Counted from the stretch's first letter, positions 50,169 through 63,059 are shown. The stretch is 64,000 bases of DNA from Cryptomeria japonica (GCF_030272615.1 NC_081415.1:600019644-600083643), one strand, 5' to 3'. Numbers and translations are program-made. The notes: a model not told the origin generated them from the sequence alone.

Positions 50169-51650
50169 ATTTTTACACACTTCTAATTTGGTGTTTTCAA
50201 ATCTAATCTTTCTTAATAGAGTTAACTAAATATGATTGGTTTGATATTTCACATGTGACAACATTAATTATTAGCTATTTTTATTAAAGTCATTTGTTGG
50301 ATATTATCTTCTTCCATTTCATTTTTCTTGCATTATTTCATAGTACCTTCACATATTGCATTTTAAGGGTTTCAACAATACTTACCTCTTATAAATCACT
50401 GTTCAAATATTTTATCCATATTTCATGTGGTTACATAATAACATTTTAAGGAAATTAATGGAATATGTATATATTGTAAGGGCTTTAGTCGACAATACTC
50501 ATGATAATCATAGAGATGGAATTAAAAAGACTAACCTAGGGTATCTTATGAGAATGAGGATAAAATCAACAATACCATCAATGATCTCTCTATTGGAGAG
50601 GAACCATTGAAGAGAAACATGACACCATATTCTTCTCATAAATCATTCCCTCTAGATCCTCCTTATTCTCCTTATTCTCCTAGATAAACATGTTGGTATA
50701 TCAATCCCTCTAGATCCTCCTTATTCTCCTAGACCTTATCTTTACAATCAACATATTTAAAGGCAATATGATATTATGCATTTTATTCATGACCTATCTC
50801 CTAATATAACACTAAGGAAAGATGAAGCCTTAGATTATGATGATCCTCATTACGAATCTACCAAAGAGGACATGAATAATGATGATAGAAAAGAGAATCT
50901 TCCTATAAAGGATATCATTTCTTCATCTATCCATCCTTTTTGTACTTCCACATGCCCTTACACAACAAATTTAAAGGAAATTCATGATCAAAGTTCCTCT
51001 CTTTTATGATTAAAAACATCCTCTGAGGTTGGCTATGATATCATTTAAAACAACGCTATATAGGACTAGGACTTGGAAAACAAGAATAAGGAATCAAAGT
51101 CCCTATAGATACTCCCTCAAAATATAATACAGAAGGTTTAGGATATCCCAATTCATCAAAATTTATGGATGATCTTATTAAGGTTTAAATGATCAATGAG
51201 TACTTTGTAAAACAGAGCAACTATTGTCTATCTAAGCATGCTTCTTCATCAAACAATACTCCTTCCTTGCCAATACTTTCACCACAAGAGAGTAATCCTC
51301 CATCTTCCTTACCAATCCTTTTACCATAAGAAAAAAATCCTTATTATTCTTCCAGTTGTGTACCTTTCCTTACATCTCAAGAGACAAGACTTATCCATGT
51401 TGAAAATCAAGAAAAAATAGCTACAAGAATCTTTTGGAGGTTGAAATGTGACAAGAATGTTACTTTTTATTTCATAAGATATGAAAATAATTATAAGAAT
51501 AAATATGGTGATGTGTATTGTCTCTTTCATCATAGTTCTTCTCATTCTCTTAGAATTTATAAATCTTTTAAAAAAATTGTTCAAGATCAATATGATAGAG
51601 ATTGTATTACTCTTACAACTAGTCTCGTGCTTTTTCTTGATATTTAAGTA
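50169..51650 (+). pseudogene. E4 coding remnant with G-patch-like block
   Basis: Short plus-strand pieces (50425-50610, 50776-51009, 51441-51647) broken by stops. The stretch 51063-51149 reads GLGLGKQE-stop-GIKVPIDTP...GLGYP, a G-patch-like block closely similar to GCGANEQGIRVPLETN...GLGYNP in E2. No gag, RT or integrase was found, so E4 is a deleted, non-autonomous Tat derivative. Confidence 0.55.
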
Positions 51651-53094
51651 GTGCCTTAACACTCCATCCACCCTATTATGTTTCTTATTACCCTATGACA
51701 TTGTTAGTTTACCTTTATTGGGGGTTCTTTGTCATGTATGGTAGTACATCTTAATTAATAATCATACTTGGAAAACAACATAGTAGTAATTTTTCCTTGT
51801 CTCTATGCTTGGGTGGCAAGAATAATATTTCAATTCTCTCTCTTTTCCAAAAATTGCCTCTTCCTTTGTGAATTTCATTTTTCATAACTTGATGTCATTT
51901 CCTGTATAGAGTGGTCCTCCGTGCAAGTATACATATGTCCCTTGGTTGGACTTTTTCTTTGTTTGCATTGGTACATCTTCTTATGAACAATCTCTCCCTA
52001 GTGAATGTGTGCAATCCTTTACTAAGAATCCACTTTTTCTTAGCAATAGGAGAAGGTACATGTATTCTTAGTTTCCTTCTTCTTTTCAAAGATGTTATCT
52101 TTATCACATATCCCTTCTATTTTTAAAGGTGAATATCTTTGGATAAAGATCTCTTCCTCACTACATCCCTCAAAAGGAACCCTTTACACTTGTTGCAAGA
52201 TATCTCTTTAGAGCTATGTTTTCCTTTCTTATAAGAGTTATGCCTCTTTAGCTTGGAGTTATGTACATTGTTTCCTAAAGGATATCTCCTTGGTGATGAA
52301 GGTGTGTATTCTTATTTCTATCTTCCTTAAGACATCGACATAGGGTTATGATGACATCTTAATGCGGGACATACATGTGGCCTCCCTGTAACAAATGTTC
52401 AATGCAAATTGTGGATTTCCTTGTGTGATGAATTGATCGGTTATCCTTTTTCAATTCAAGTTTTCAAATTTCCTTACAAACAACATGCTTTGTTTGTTTA
52501 TCTTCATGTCTTAGATAGGGTGTACATGCTTGAAACCAAACCAAAGTCTTAGATGAGATGTTTCATTTTTGAAACCAAACATTTTTCTATTACATGTCTT
52601 AGATGGGGTGTACAAGCTCAAAACTAGACCAAAGTCTTAAACGAGATGTTTAATTCCTCAAACCAAACATTTTTCAAGTACATGTCATAGACAAGTTGTT
52701 GCATGCTCGAAACCGGACCAAAGTCTTAGACGAGATGCTTAATTCTTGAAACCAAACAACGCCGTATATAGAAGGATGTCAACTCATCCTCTTTTTTAAC
52801 TTCTTGAAGGTAGGTTTACTAGCATGATACAACTCACTAGACCTTCCAACCCTCCTTGTGTTGCATTTTTTAGATGAGTAGAACTAGCATAACAAAGTTT
52901 GCTAGACTATTTTTACTCTTCCTTTCTACATGGATCACAAAACATAACACAACTTGTTTTCGTGTGAGAATTCATGTTTTCATGGATCACCTACCATAAC
53001 ACAATATGATAGCTCATGGAGTCCACATTCTCTCTTTCTCTTTCATGGATCACCTAACATAATATAACTTTATGATGAAATAACTCTAATCCCG
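51651..53094. other. Unassigned sequence, probably E4 3' part
   Basis: No recognisable domain. It contains the 88-bp tandem array (52505-52757) and a shorter repeated phrase CATGGATCAC(A/C) at about 52929, 52980 and 53043. Confidence 0.45.
52505..52757. repeat. 88-bp tandem array, about 2.9 copies
   Basis: Copies start CATGTCTTAGA(T) at 52505, 52593 and (CATGTCATAGAC) 52681, each with GAAACC..ACCAAAGTCTTA and GAGATG. Confidence 0.88.
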
Positions 53095-54449
53095 GGCAAA
53101 CAATTGAGAGGGGGGATAAATCAGTTGTCCCAAAAATGCACAAATTAAACTTAAACTCTGATTTGATTATTAAGCATGGAAGCATGAATCAACAACACAT
53201 CAAGAACACACATAACACCAATATTTTTGACATGGAAAACCTAGTCAAGGGAAAAACCACAGTGGGAACCTACCCACAATATGATGATACTCTGCTAGAA
53301 GTATAGAAAATATTACAATGGGGAATGCACATGTATTTAGGCACACTACCTAGAGCTTACTGCTAAAAAACAACAAAGGGTTACAACCCAGGGAAGACTC
53401 GTTGTCTTACAAACACATTCAGATTACATCCAGAAGATCATGAACTGATGAAATAACATCTCCTAATGCCTAGCTATAGTTTTGGTTAAGCACATAAACA
53501 ACTTCTCTTCACCCTTCTTCTCTTTCTCTAAAATATATATGCGTTATTCACTCATATGCATCTGATTCTCATCCATATACTTACTTGCATACTCAATTAC
53601 AAAGATATTACATTTATTTATACATGACATAAACCTCACCAACATTGGCTCAACACTCATCACCTAATTACAAAAATATAATCACACACTACAAAACCAA
53701 ATCTGGACCAAGCAATGTTGGCTAAGACATAGCATGGACCCATATCACATGCCTCAAATATGAAACACCTCCAAGAATTATGCATTGAACATCCACAACA
53801 CGCTACAAACATCTGGTCGGTCAAAACAAAGAAGAACACCAACACATCAAAGAAAACCATCAATTATGTGCACAATGATCGATGCAAACCACCAACATAA
53901 AAGGAACATGATCCAAAAACATCCAAAAGCATCATGAATTAGCACCGCAACATCCACACCAACTCAAATTACTAGAATCATATCATCATCATACCAAACT
54001 TCAAGAACATTAACTGCAACGACTGTCAACCTAGAAAAAATCACTTGCAAAGCTCCAAACCACAAACCATCTAAATTAAAGACACACATCAACGTCCGAA
54101 ACATTCCTCCAAATCCATAGATCAAGATATTACAATATGGAACAATGCAGATCAAATTATTGACATACTAGCATCACTAAACAATAGAAAAAATGGCCAC
54201 AACACAGATAACCATAACTCACTCAAATCTACATGCGGACCTCTAAAAATTGCACTGAATCATCTAAACACAATCCTCTACAAACCCTTTAATTCACAAA
54301 TGCTGATCATCAACATGATGAACAAACTCACTTACTGACCTCAACTAAAACACTGTCACAGACAGAGAAATATGTTGACATCAATGACAACACAACTCTC
54401 GGATATCATTAAAGCACATATTTGCATCAATATCTCCAAATATCCAACA
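53095..54449 (-). repeat. Copia 3' LTR (minus orientation), rest of element displaced
   Basis: Contains the G-run/ATAAATCAGT motif at its start and ends ATATCCAACA, followed by polypurine tract and leader-like sequence (54450-54533). The element is then cut by L5. The left boundary is approximate. Confidence 0.7.
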
Positions 54450-54533
54450 ATCTCCCGCTTTGGCATTGATGGCAACATATGATGTGAAAAAGAATCAATG
54501 ACAAATAAATCAACAACTCTCTCAAATTACTCT

Positions 54534-55464
54534 TGTTGGCAATTGACACTCTATTGGTTCGTTTCACTATGTTGTCATTGATGGAAACATGATTTTGTGT
54601 TCTGACTTCATGTTTTGATTCTATGGTGTACTGACAGACACTTCACAAATTCTACACTGGAACCAACACTGATAGGACATAAGACTTATTTGGTCACCGA
54701 CAAGGCAAGCCGACATGGTATAGTAAAGTTCATCGGTATTGGAGGCCGACATATCTTGGATCCGACATCGATAATTTATTTTATTGTTTATACATTTATG
54801 TTATCTGGCTGACATGTAATTTGATATTGTATATATCTTTGTAAGCCAACATAAGGCATACAGTTGTATAGGGTATATAGGCCAGTTTTATTAGATCATT
54901 ATGAATGAATGTAATGGAGGTAATGGATCATGATGCAAATGCAATATGATGCAAAATTATTTAGAGAGATTATGTATATGAGGAAATTATTGTAAGGGTT
55001 ATTACAATAAAGGGGTTTAGGGTTTCTAATCGGAATAGATAGAGCTTAAACCAGAACTGTATTCTGGCATAGAAAATTCTATCTTAGCAGTTCACACTTG
55101 TCCAGATTGTTCTCTGGAATTTTATGTAGTCAGTTAGGCTTCTATTGTGATTGAGTAGTGTGCTCTAGGTTGTAAGGCTTCCTGCAAGTGCATGCCCCTC
55201 ATATTTTGTAATCTCTTCATATGGCCAGTGGTTTGATATTGTGGGTCACAAATCCCACCATGATTTTTCCTCTTTGAGGTTTTCCACGTATAAATTTGTG
55301 TTATGATTCTCATTTATGTGTTTGTCTTATTGGTTTCTTTACTTCTTTCAATTTTGTATGTACCTGTATACCGGTTGGTGTATGAATGTTTTAATAAGGC
55401 TAAAATAAACTATTTTGGTATAACACTGATTCACCCCCCCTCTCAGTGTTATTGGTTTCCAACA
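54534..55464 (+). repeat. L5 5' LTR
   Basis: 931 bp with inverted termini TGTTGG/CCAACA. A TATA box GGTATATAGG is at about 54872-54881. It ends with GATTCACCCCCCCTCTCAGT, the plus-strand form of the motif shared by the copia LTRs. Confidence 0.85.
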
Positions 55465-56080
55465 ATTGGTATCAGATCCTTGTGCCTCAAAGGAAGTTTA
55501 ACAGCTTGAGGAAGATCTTGAAACCAGAATCCATGAATATAGCTTTGGAGAAGCAGCTTGAGATGGCACTTGAAGATTATGATACTGAAAGGTTGAAGAA
55601 CTTAAAGCTACAAGATGAATTGAATTCTGCTAAGGAATTCATTCTTGTCCTACAAGAGAGGCTATAATCTGTTCAAGCTAGGAGGAAGGAACTTTTGCAA
55701 AATCAGGATGATGAAGAGAAAAATGCACTTAAGGAGCAATGTAAGAAATTGAGTCAGGAGAACATGGTTATGAAGAATGAAATACAAGTTATAACTATGA
55801 GGATGTCTAAGGAGATTGAGGACAGAAAGGAAAAGGAAGAAAGTCTTGTTGTATCCCTGAAGAACAAGTTTGAAGAATGTGGTCGGTTGGTTCATGAAAA
55901 TGATATGTTGAGAACTGATTGGGTACTATCCTAGAGTAATGAGAAAGAGCTTGAGAGACAAATGATAATACTAAGAGAAGATTTAACTACTGCAAGTGAG
56001 TACAAAGAAAAATTCAAGATCAACTCAGTACAACTTGATGAGTTATTGAAGAGACAGAGGTAGATTGGAGATTCCAGTGG
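55446..56080 (+). pseudogene. L5 coiled-coil ORF
   Basis: One frame (55446 to about 56060) with three in-frame TAG stops. Heptad-rich and charged: LEKQLEMALEDYDTERLKNL, EEKNALKEQCKKLSQENMVM, KEKEESLVVSLKNKFEECGR. No copia gag (UBN2) domain precedes the zinc knuckles. The three stops fall where Gln codons are likely. Confidence 0.7.
55467..55478 (+). promoter_or_regulatory. L5 primer binding site
   Basis: TGGTATCAGATC, initiator tRNA-Met type with a mismatch near its end. Confidence 0.88.
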
Positions 56081-56179
56081 ACTTGGATTTGAGCAAGGGC
56101 AAAGTTCCGGTACTTCTAATGAAGATCAAAACCATAAGGCAACGGTAAGACAATTCAATATTTATAAATTCAATGGTAG

Positions 56180-56533
56180 ATGTTTTGTGTTTGTAATAGA
56201 TTTGGTCACATGGCTAGGCAATGTAGAAACAAAGCAAGTCAGAACCCTGATTCTACTGCCGGTAAATGTTCTAAATACAATAAGTTTGGTCATAAGACAA
56301 AAGATTGCAGAATGAATGTAAAATGCTATGATTGTGGAAAAATTGGACATATGGCTAATCAGTGCAGGTCAAGCAATTTCACCGATTTTAGCAAAGCAAT
56401 TCAAAAGAACAATGTTACATGTTATGCATGCAATGAAGTTGGACATAATACTAAGTTCTGTAGAAGCAAAAATCCACCAGTTAGTAATGGAGGATCAAAT
56501 GAAAAAGGAAAAGAGAAGGCTAGTGAAATCTGA
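56180..56533 (+). pseudogene. L5 tandem CCHC zinc knuckles
   Basis: Four knuckles in 117 codons: CNRFGHMARQC (N-terminal Cys spacing disturbed by an indel), CSKYNKFGHKTKDC (second Cys replaced by Tyr), CYDCGKIGHMANQC and CYACNEVGHNTKFC (both canonical). Likely nucleic-acid binding, in a different frame from the coiled coil. Confidence 0.85.
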
Positions 56534-57017
56534 CAAGATCCTACTTAGAGATGGGTTAGGAAGACTGAAGAACAAACATCAGATGGGAATGTCTCAGTTA
56601 CTTATCCGACAGAAGAGGCTGCTCTTGCACCGACAGGAAGCTCATCCAGTAACTATGGCAGATACCTTAGGGGTAGGCAAAATTCATGAAGATGCTGCAT
56701 ATGCCCCGAAAAGAGGTTCCAGATATTGGAGAGGATTATCCAGCATGGGTATGTTCTGAGCGAGATCCAGTATCTTTCACTAACAGTCATTTATGTCAAT
56801 GGAAGATTAGGGTTTTTCTTGAAGGTTAAAAGGTCGAATACACTTCATTGTTAATCACCTTGTATTCAGAGTGATTTCAGAGCAATTCAGAGCAATTCAG
56901 TGTGATTAGAGGCAATTCAGAGGCAATTAGATTTCTTCTTGAGTGATTTCACCGACATCTGGAAGAATTTATTGAAGGTATTCACTGAGAGCAACCAAGA
57001 GGTATTTTTCTTTAAAC
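56534..57017. other. L5 spacer between zinc knuckles and the unrecognised ORF
   Basis: No supported domain. A short stretch near 56885-56920 repeats the phrase AGAGCAATTCAG/AGGCAATTCAG. Confidence 0.5.
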
Positions 57018-59440
57018 ATGGAAGTAGGATCATTTTCTATTCCTATTTTTGTTGCAAACCCAACTGTAGTGGAGGTCAAGAACCACCCAAGGCTAATTTT
57101 CAAGTGGTATCCACATGTGGCTACCCTGGAAGACTTGGTTGGAGTGTTTTTACACATTCCAGAGGGTGTTGTGTATGTAGAAGATACTAGGGAATATAGT
57201 CACTATCATATCGAGGACTTGGAAACTTCACAAATCAAGGAAATATATATGAGTGAGCTAATGGGAGAATCTGGAAAGATCAAACCGACATATAAACATA
57301 TTGAATAACTAGGGTTTACAGGCATTTTGGATATTTGGGAGTTTGAGGATGAGATAATTAGATATGTACTAAGAAGAGTACATGGGGAATTCATATGGTT
57401 GAACAAACCTTACAAAATCACCAAGGAAGCCATGCGGGCAATTACTGGTTTACCATTGATAGGGCAACATACAGACAAGAAAGTTTCAAATGACTCTGTG
57501 AGGAAGATCATCGGCACTACATTTGACAAAAGATCCATGAAAGTGAGAACTATCACTGACGCAAACACCAAATTTGGTAGCATGATTATTGGATATAAGG
57601 TAACTTAGTCAAATTGACTGAATTCTGTTTCCAGTTCATGCATTTTGGCTACATACAAACTGATGAGAGATAATGTAAAGTTAGATCTATGCGGTTGGGT
57701 GCTTGATGAGTTGTTAATCAACTTAGGAAAGATTAAGGGTGAGAAGAAGGGCACTTTCCGATATGGGAGCTTGTTAGTTTGCTTGATGCTATATTTTCTG
57801 AATGATTCACTCGATTCTAGCAAGAGGCAATGGACTTTTGACATTCTGGTAGGAAGACAATTGAAGTAGTCAATTGCTACATTAGGAAGCCAGAGATATG
57901 ATAAGATATGGGGTTATTTTAAGGCATTTCAAAAATCTATGAGGTCTAGGGTAAGGATACCTAAGCATATAGTAGAAAAATACTCTACCGAGATATGCTT
58001 CATGGTAAAGAAGGATGAGACTCTCATGGAAGTAGTTAAGTCACGAAAGATTTGGATTGAAGAAATGGGCCATGAGGTAGATGCCCAGATTCTTGACGCC
58101 TATGCAAAAATGCTAATTGATGCACCAATAGATGAGGCAGAGAAGCCTTGTGGCACAACACAATAGAAAACTCAAGAGGTTGAAACAGAGTTCAACCAGA
58201 AGAAAAGGGTGAAACAAGAAGGAAAAGCAAGTAAGTTTGTGCAGAAGGTCTTAAAGGACATCAAGGCACTAATTGATGTTGTCCCAAAGAAAGGCAGAAA
58301 GAGGAAGGATCTAAAAGTTTATATTGAACCTGTTATTGTAGAATTTGAATTAGAGGATGACACACTGTTAGCATTTAAGAGGGTTGTTAGGAAGAAACTA
58401 GAGGAAATAAAGGTGGAAGCAAAGAAGCAACCGGTTAGGAAGGTCACAATCAAGTTACCAGCATAGAAGCAAGCACCTAAAGCTACACCTATAGTTGCAT
58501 CCAATACTGCCAAGAGGAAGAAGAAGAGTGACATTGACTTAGCAATTGAAATTGGTAATGTAACTATCATACCACCTAAAACTTTTGCATAAATTGTAGA
58601 TGAAATCACTAAAGATGGCATGTTGAATATTGTTAAATTTTATTATGAAAACTTAGAGGATGATGAACACAGAGAGGTAGAAGAAGCAATCCTACTATAC
58701 TTGGATATCTATAAGAAATCCTTAATAGAGAGAGAAAATCAAATACCGTCTGAGTTATATAACATGTTAGATGCTAGAAGATTATCTGCTATGCAAGAAG
58801 ATAAACACATTAAAATTCAAGAACTATTATCTATCCGTGTTACTATAGCTCTTGATGAAATGGATAAGAGAATTGAGGCGATAAACAAAAAAGTTTTCAA
58901 TAGCAAACATATGATAACTCATCTGATGCTAGGGAGAGAGAATAAAATAATAAAGGAGACTAAAAAAGCATGGGTTAAATTTTTGGGAGAAAACAAAGGA
59001 TTCTTTACTTCATTGAAAACCAAGACAGACATTGTAGATACCTCAGTTGAAGGAAAAGGAAAGGGGATTATGGGTACTTCACCATTAGTTTTGAAAAATA
59101 TTAAGATAGTGGAAATTGATCCACCGATAAATAAAGATGTACAGACAAATATTGAGATACTTGTTAATACTGAGAATGAACAAGCTAACATTGTATAAGA
59201 TACTAATATTGAGGACAATTGTCCTCTAGATACAAATGTATAGGTTGAGGATACTGTTTCTATAGAGGAACCGACAATTACACAGACTGCACCAAGTGGC
59301 AAAGCCACCGGTGCAAGTGAGGAGGTTATAAAGGATAAAACATCAGAGCAAAAAATAGGAGAATCAGACAAGGAACTAGTTATTGGCCCATCATTATTGT
59401 AAATTGACACTTCTTAGGTAGAAAAGAAACAATCACAAAA
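57018..59440 (+). pseudogene. L5 long unrecognised ORF, decayed
   Basis: All open pieces (57018-57308, 57327-57608, 57645-57869, 57939-58166, 58209-58466, 58620-59198) share one frame to about 59400, about 800 codons with roughly ten stops, mostly TAG/TAA. N-terminal globular part: HPRLIFKWYPHVATLEDLVG and KPYKITKEAMRAITGLPLIG, then GWVLDELLINLGKIKGEKKG. The C-terminal part is Lys/Glu-rich. No catalytic motif of retroelement enzymes is visible. The ITGLP block recalls plant transposon-associated proteins of unknown function; I am not sure of that. Confidence 0.55.
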
Positions 59441-59542
59441 ATGAGTCCCATTGAAATGATGATGATGGTTGCTCAAAAAATAATGAAGGAGGGATCCACA
59501 AACAAGGGGATTACAGATTAATCAATCACTGTTCTACATAGA

Positions 59543-59742
59543 TTGGTCCCAGAGTGTAAGATTGAAAATGAAGTGAGCCCTTTTGGAAAGCTTAAGGTAA
59601 TCACTGAGCACATATCAAAAGAATTTCAATCCTTACAACAAATATCTAACCTGCAAGCACTAGAAAGATTTACTCAGGCTAAGAGAGCTGCTTTTGATCA
59701 GGTAATAGAAACAGAGAAGAAGAAGATTGAGGAGAAGCTAAT
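59543..59742 (+). pseudogene. L5 downstream coding remnant
   Basis: Plus-strand open stretch in another frame (VPECKIENEVSPFGKLKVIT...) cut by the C2 insertion. Probably the continuation of the long ORF after a shift. Confidence 0.4.
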
Positions 59743-60831
59743 TGTTAGGATTTGAAGGCAACTGAGAGGGGGGAGGTGAATTAGTTGTCTATTAATTTCA
59801 ACCCAAATATAACTTAATCAAACTTGATACATAATACCGGTAAACCAAAATTAATGTTGGTTAACAGATTAACAGTTAATATTAATACCGATGAAACTTA
59901 ATGCATGAAACAGAAAGAGAAACAACATCCACAACACATAACATAGAGATTTGTACGTGGAAACCCTGTAAGGGGAAAAACCATGGTGGGAAACCTTACC
60001 CACAATTAGATGATACTACTGTAGATAGTATGTGTGTACAAATGGGGTCTGCACATGCAAAAAGGCCAACTGCCTAGAGCTCACTGCTCAATCACAAGAT
60101 GGGAGTCACACTGACTACAATTGGATGATTAAATCCAATGATAATGTATTTCTCAAAGTAGCATCTCCAATGCTAGATTCAGTACCCGTTAAGCTTTGAT
60201 AATCACCTTCAAACCTTCCTTGAACCTTCTCTATGGTCTGTTCATATGATCTTCAATATTCACACATACCATGTTACAATACCATAACCTTACATTCATT
60301 TCTTACATCTCACAATTGAGATCTTACATATATACCAAAACCTAAGACCAAATGTGTAGGTCGGCCCACTAAGAATATTACAATTAAATCATTTATAAGT
60401 AAGTCAAGATGTGATGCATCATGTCGGCTCAATGTAATTACAACAATACCAATTGATTAAATCATCTCCATAACGTGTTGTGCTGTTCTAGAATAGATAA
60501 TGCATGCTGGTCCATAACTTAGACCAATTTGCCAGTAACAACAAATATGTTAGTCCGATTAGACCAATAACCAGAATACCAAAACCAAGTGTCCAAACCA
60601 TGTCTCTGACATAACCAAGTGATCTCCAGATGATAAAAATTCATCCTAAGTGCCGGTGAACAATATAACTTGCCGGTGAACAATATAACCTACTGGTGAA
60701 CCAAATACTGGTGACTGTGCATAAGTCAGTAAATTTGCCAGTGAACATAACCAAAGATCTCTAGAAGGATAAGTGTTGATAAGTGTTGACATCAATGACA
60801 AAACCAATGCAACATATCCATAATACCAACA
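59743..60831 (-). repeat. C2 3' LTR
   Basis: TGTTAGGATTTG...ATACCAACA, 1089 bp, with the G-run/GTGAATTAGT motif near its start. Confidence 0.85.
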
Positions 60832-60844
60832 ATCTCCCCCTTTG
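60832..60844 (-). promoter_or_regulatory. C2 polypurine tract
   Basis: Minus-strand CCAAAGGGGGAGAT-type tract abutting the LTR, like that of C1. Confidence 0.85.
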
Positions 60845-61302
60845 GCATTGATGGCAACACAAGATGGAAAAACCATCTAAATGCCAATAGCAGAAATGCC
60901 AGAAACCAAAAACCAACAATCTCCCGAATAGATCAATACCAGAAATCAAAATACAAATGCAGAGAGTAAAAATCTCTCCCCCAATGAATAATCTCTCCCC
61001 AAAGGATAATGTTTTTCCATAGATATCTCTCCCCCTTTGACATGAAATGCCAAAGCAATACAAATACTAGATACAACCAGTTCATAGAACCAATTACAAT
61101 AACCAACTATTATAACCAACTACTCCCCTTGAGAAGTAGTTCTCCTCCATCAAAGCCAGAAAAAGGTTTCTCTGTAAATTTTGTCGGTTTGATGCCAAGC
61201 ATCAACTGTGCAGGTCTCTACCGGTGAGGGTATAACCCCAAGCTTCTCTCTGAGATATTCAAAAGTTTCCTTAGGCAAAGGCTTAGTAAAGATATCTACA
61301 AT
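60845..61302. other. C2 3' untranslated spacer
   Basis: Contains several CTCTCCCC strings (further purine-rich tracts on the minus strand) and no supported ORF. Confidence 0.55.
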
Positions 61303-61494
61303 CTACTCTTTAGTATTCACATAAACCAATCTCACTTCTTTTGCTTCAAAATTCTCTTTCAGAAAATTATATTTGATAGAAACATGTTTAGTTTTAGAGT
61401 GAAATACCAGATTCTTAGATATATCAATTGTTGCTGAATTGTCACAATAAATGATTATAGGTTCTTTGCATTTTACCTTTATGTCCTTCAACAT
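61303..61494 (-). pseudogene. pol: C2 RNase H fragment
   Basis: IIIYCDNSATIDISKN, then HSKTKHVSIKYNFLKE, the conserved copia RNase H core. Confidence 0.88.
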
Positions 61495-61746
61495 TTACTT
61501 AATCCATAATACCTGAGTACAATTAGTTGCTGCTGCAACATATTCTGATTCTGCTGTTGATAATGATGTACAACTCTGTTTCTTGCTCAACTATGAAATC
61601 AATCTTCTACCAAGAAAGAATGCCCTGGCGGTGGTGCTCTTTCTGTCATATACATCTCCTTCCCAATTAGCATTGGTGTATGCACATAAATCAAAATTTT
61701 CATCTTTAGAATACCATAAACCAAGATTTGTTGTGCCTTGTAAATA

Positions 61747-62345
61747 CTAGAAAATCCTTTTCACTACTGATTCATGATTTTCTCTAGGATTACTCTGAAA
61801 TCTTGAAACAATACACAGTGCATTCATTATATCAGGTCTTGTTTGTGTCAAATATAGTAAACCTCCAATCATAGATTTGTATCTTGTTAGATTAACATGA
61901 GTTGAACCATCCTTCAATGATAGTTTATCAGTTGTAGTCATAGGAGTACTTACCGGTTTATAGTTTTCCATACCAAATTTCTTCGGTAGTTCTTGAAGTA
62001 CTTTTTTTGACATATGAATATACCTTTATCATTCTGTGAAATCTGCAATCCTAAAAAGAATTTTATCTCCCCAATCATAGACATTTCAAATTCTTCCTGC
62101 ATCTTATTAGAAAAGTCTTTACATAATCCATCTTCTCCTCCAAAAATGATGTCATCAACAAAAAATTCAATAACCAAGATGTCTTCATTAGTCACTTTAA
62201 AATATAAGTTGCTGTTAGCATTACCTTTAGTGTAACCAAGATTCAAAAGATATTTGTCCAATCTAGCATACCAAGCTCTAAGAGCTTGCTTCGATCCATA
62301 TAAAGCTTTCCTTAATCTGCAAACCACATCTTTATCATTTGTCAA
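61747..62345 (-). pseudogene. pol: C2 reverse transcriptase, C-terminal half
   Basis: [20 protein letters not shown], then the catalytic FVDDIIFGGEDG, then FFLGLQISQNDKGIF; after a frameshift near 61990, KFGMENYKPVSTPM and YLTQTRPDIMNAL. Confidence 0.9.
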
Positions 62346-62525
62346 TGAAAATCCATCAGGTTGTTCAATGTAAACTTCCTATTCAAGATCACCATTCAGG
62401 AATGCATATTTAACATCCATTTGATATACTTTATAGTTCTTGTGTGCTGCAAATGCAAGAAATAATCTGACTGCCTCAATTCTAGCTACCGGTGCAAAGG
62501 TTTCATTGTAATCAATTCCCTCTTT

Positions 62526-63059
62526 CTATGAATATACTTTACACACTAATCTTGCTTTGTTTTTTATTACCTTACCATCTTCATTAAGTTTATTTCCGAA
62601 TACCCATTTAGTTCCAATTACATTTTTATCTCTAGGTCGGGGAACCAATGTCCATGTATTGTTCTTTTCAATTTGTTCTAATTCATCTTCCATAGCTCTA
62701 ATCCAATGTTTATCTTCACATGTCTCAATAACAGATGTTGGTTCAATTTGAGAAATTAAACATGCTTCTTCATTTGCCACTCTTCCTCTTATCATAACTC
62801 CTTGATACTTATTCCCAATTATTTGACTTTCAGAGTGATTTAATCTTACATACCTGGGTGTGTTCACTTGCTGTTGTTCTTCAGTCACTTTGGAATTCTC
62901 TGATGATGCTGGTGTGACTAGATCTATATTATGTGCCGGTGCATTTTGTATAGGTTCATTTATGATCATCTCAACTGCCGGTTTAGAATCTATAGACCTT
63001 GAATTTCCTCTAAAGTGTTCATCTATCTTCACATTTGCACTCTCAATGATTTTCTGCAA
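62526..63059 (-). pseudogene. pol: C2 integrase-RT linker and RT start
   Basis: Linker with RYVRLNHSESQIIGNKYQGV, then the RT start [20 protein letters not shown]; the frame stops at CKVYS near 62526. Confidence 0.87.

Larger units (their letters stand above)
54534..59742 (+). mobile_element. Element L5: non-autonomous copia-like LTR element with coiled-coil/zinc-knuckle ORF and unrecognised ORF
   Basis: LTR 54534-55464 (TGTTGG...CCAACA), primer site, a gag-like coiled coil, four zinc knuckles, then a long decayed ORF. No protease, RT or integrase was seen. It is interrupted by C2 at 59743; its 3' LTR lies outside the window. Confidence 0.7.

Noticed and set aside
56328-56759. 143-codon plus-strand ORF overlapping the zinc knuckles
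   Set aside because: Different frame from the knuckles and without motif; its 3' part may be frame-shifted L5 sequence but nothing supports a protein.
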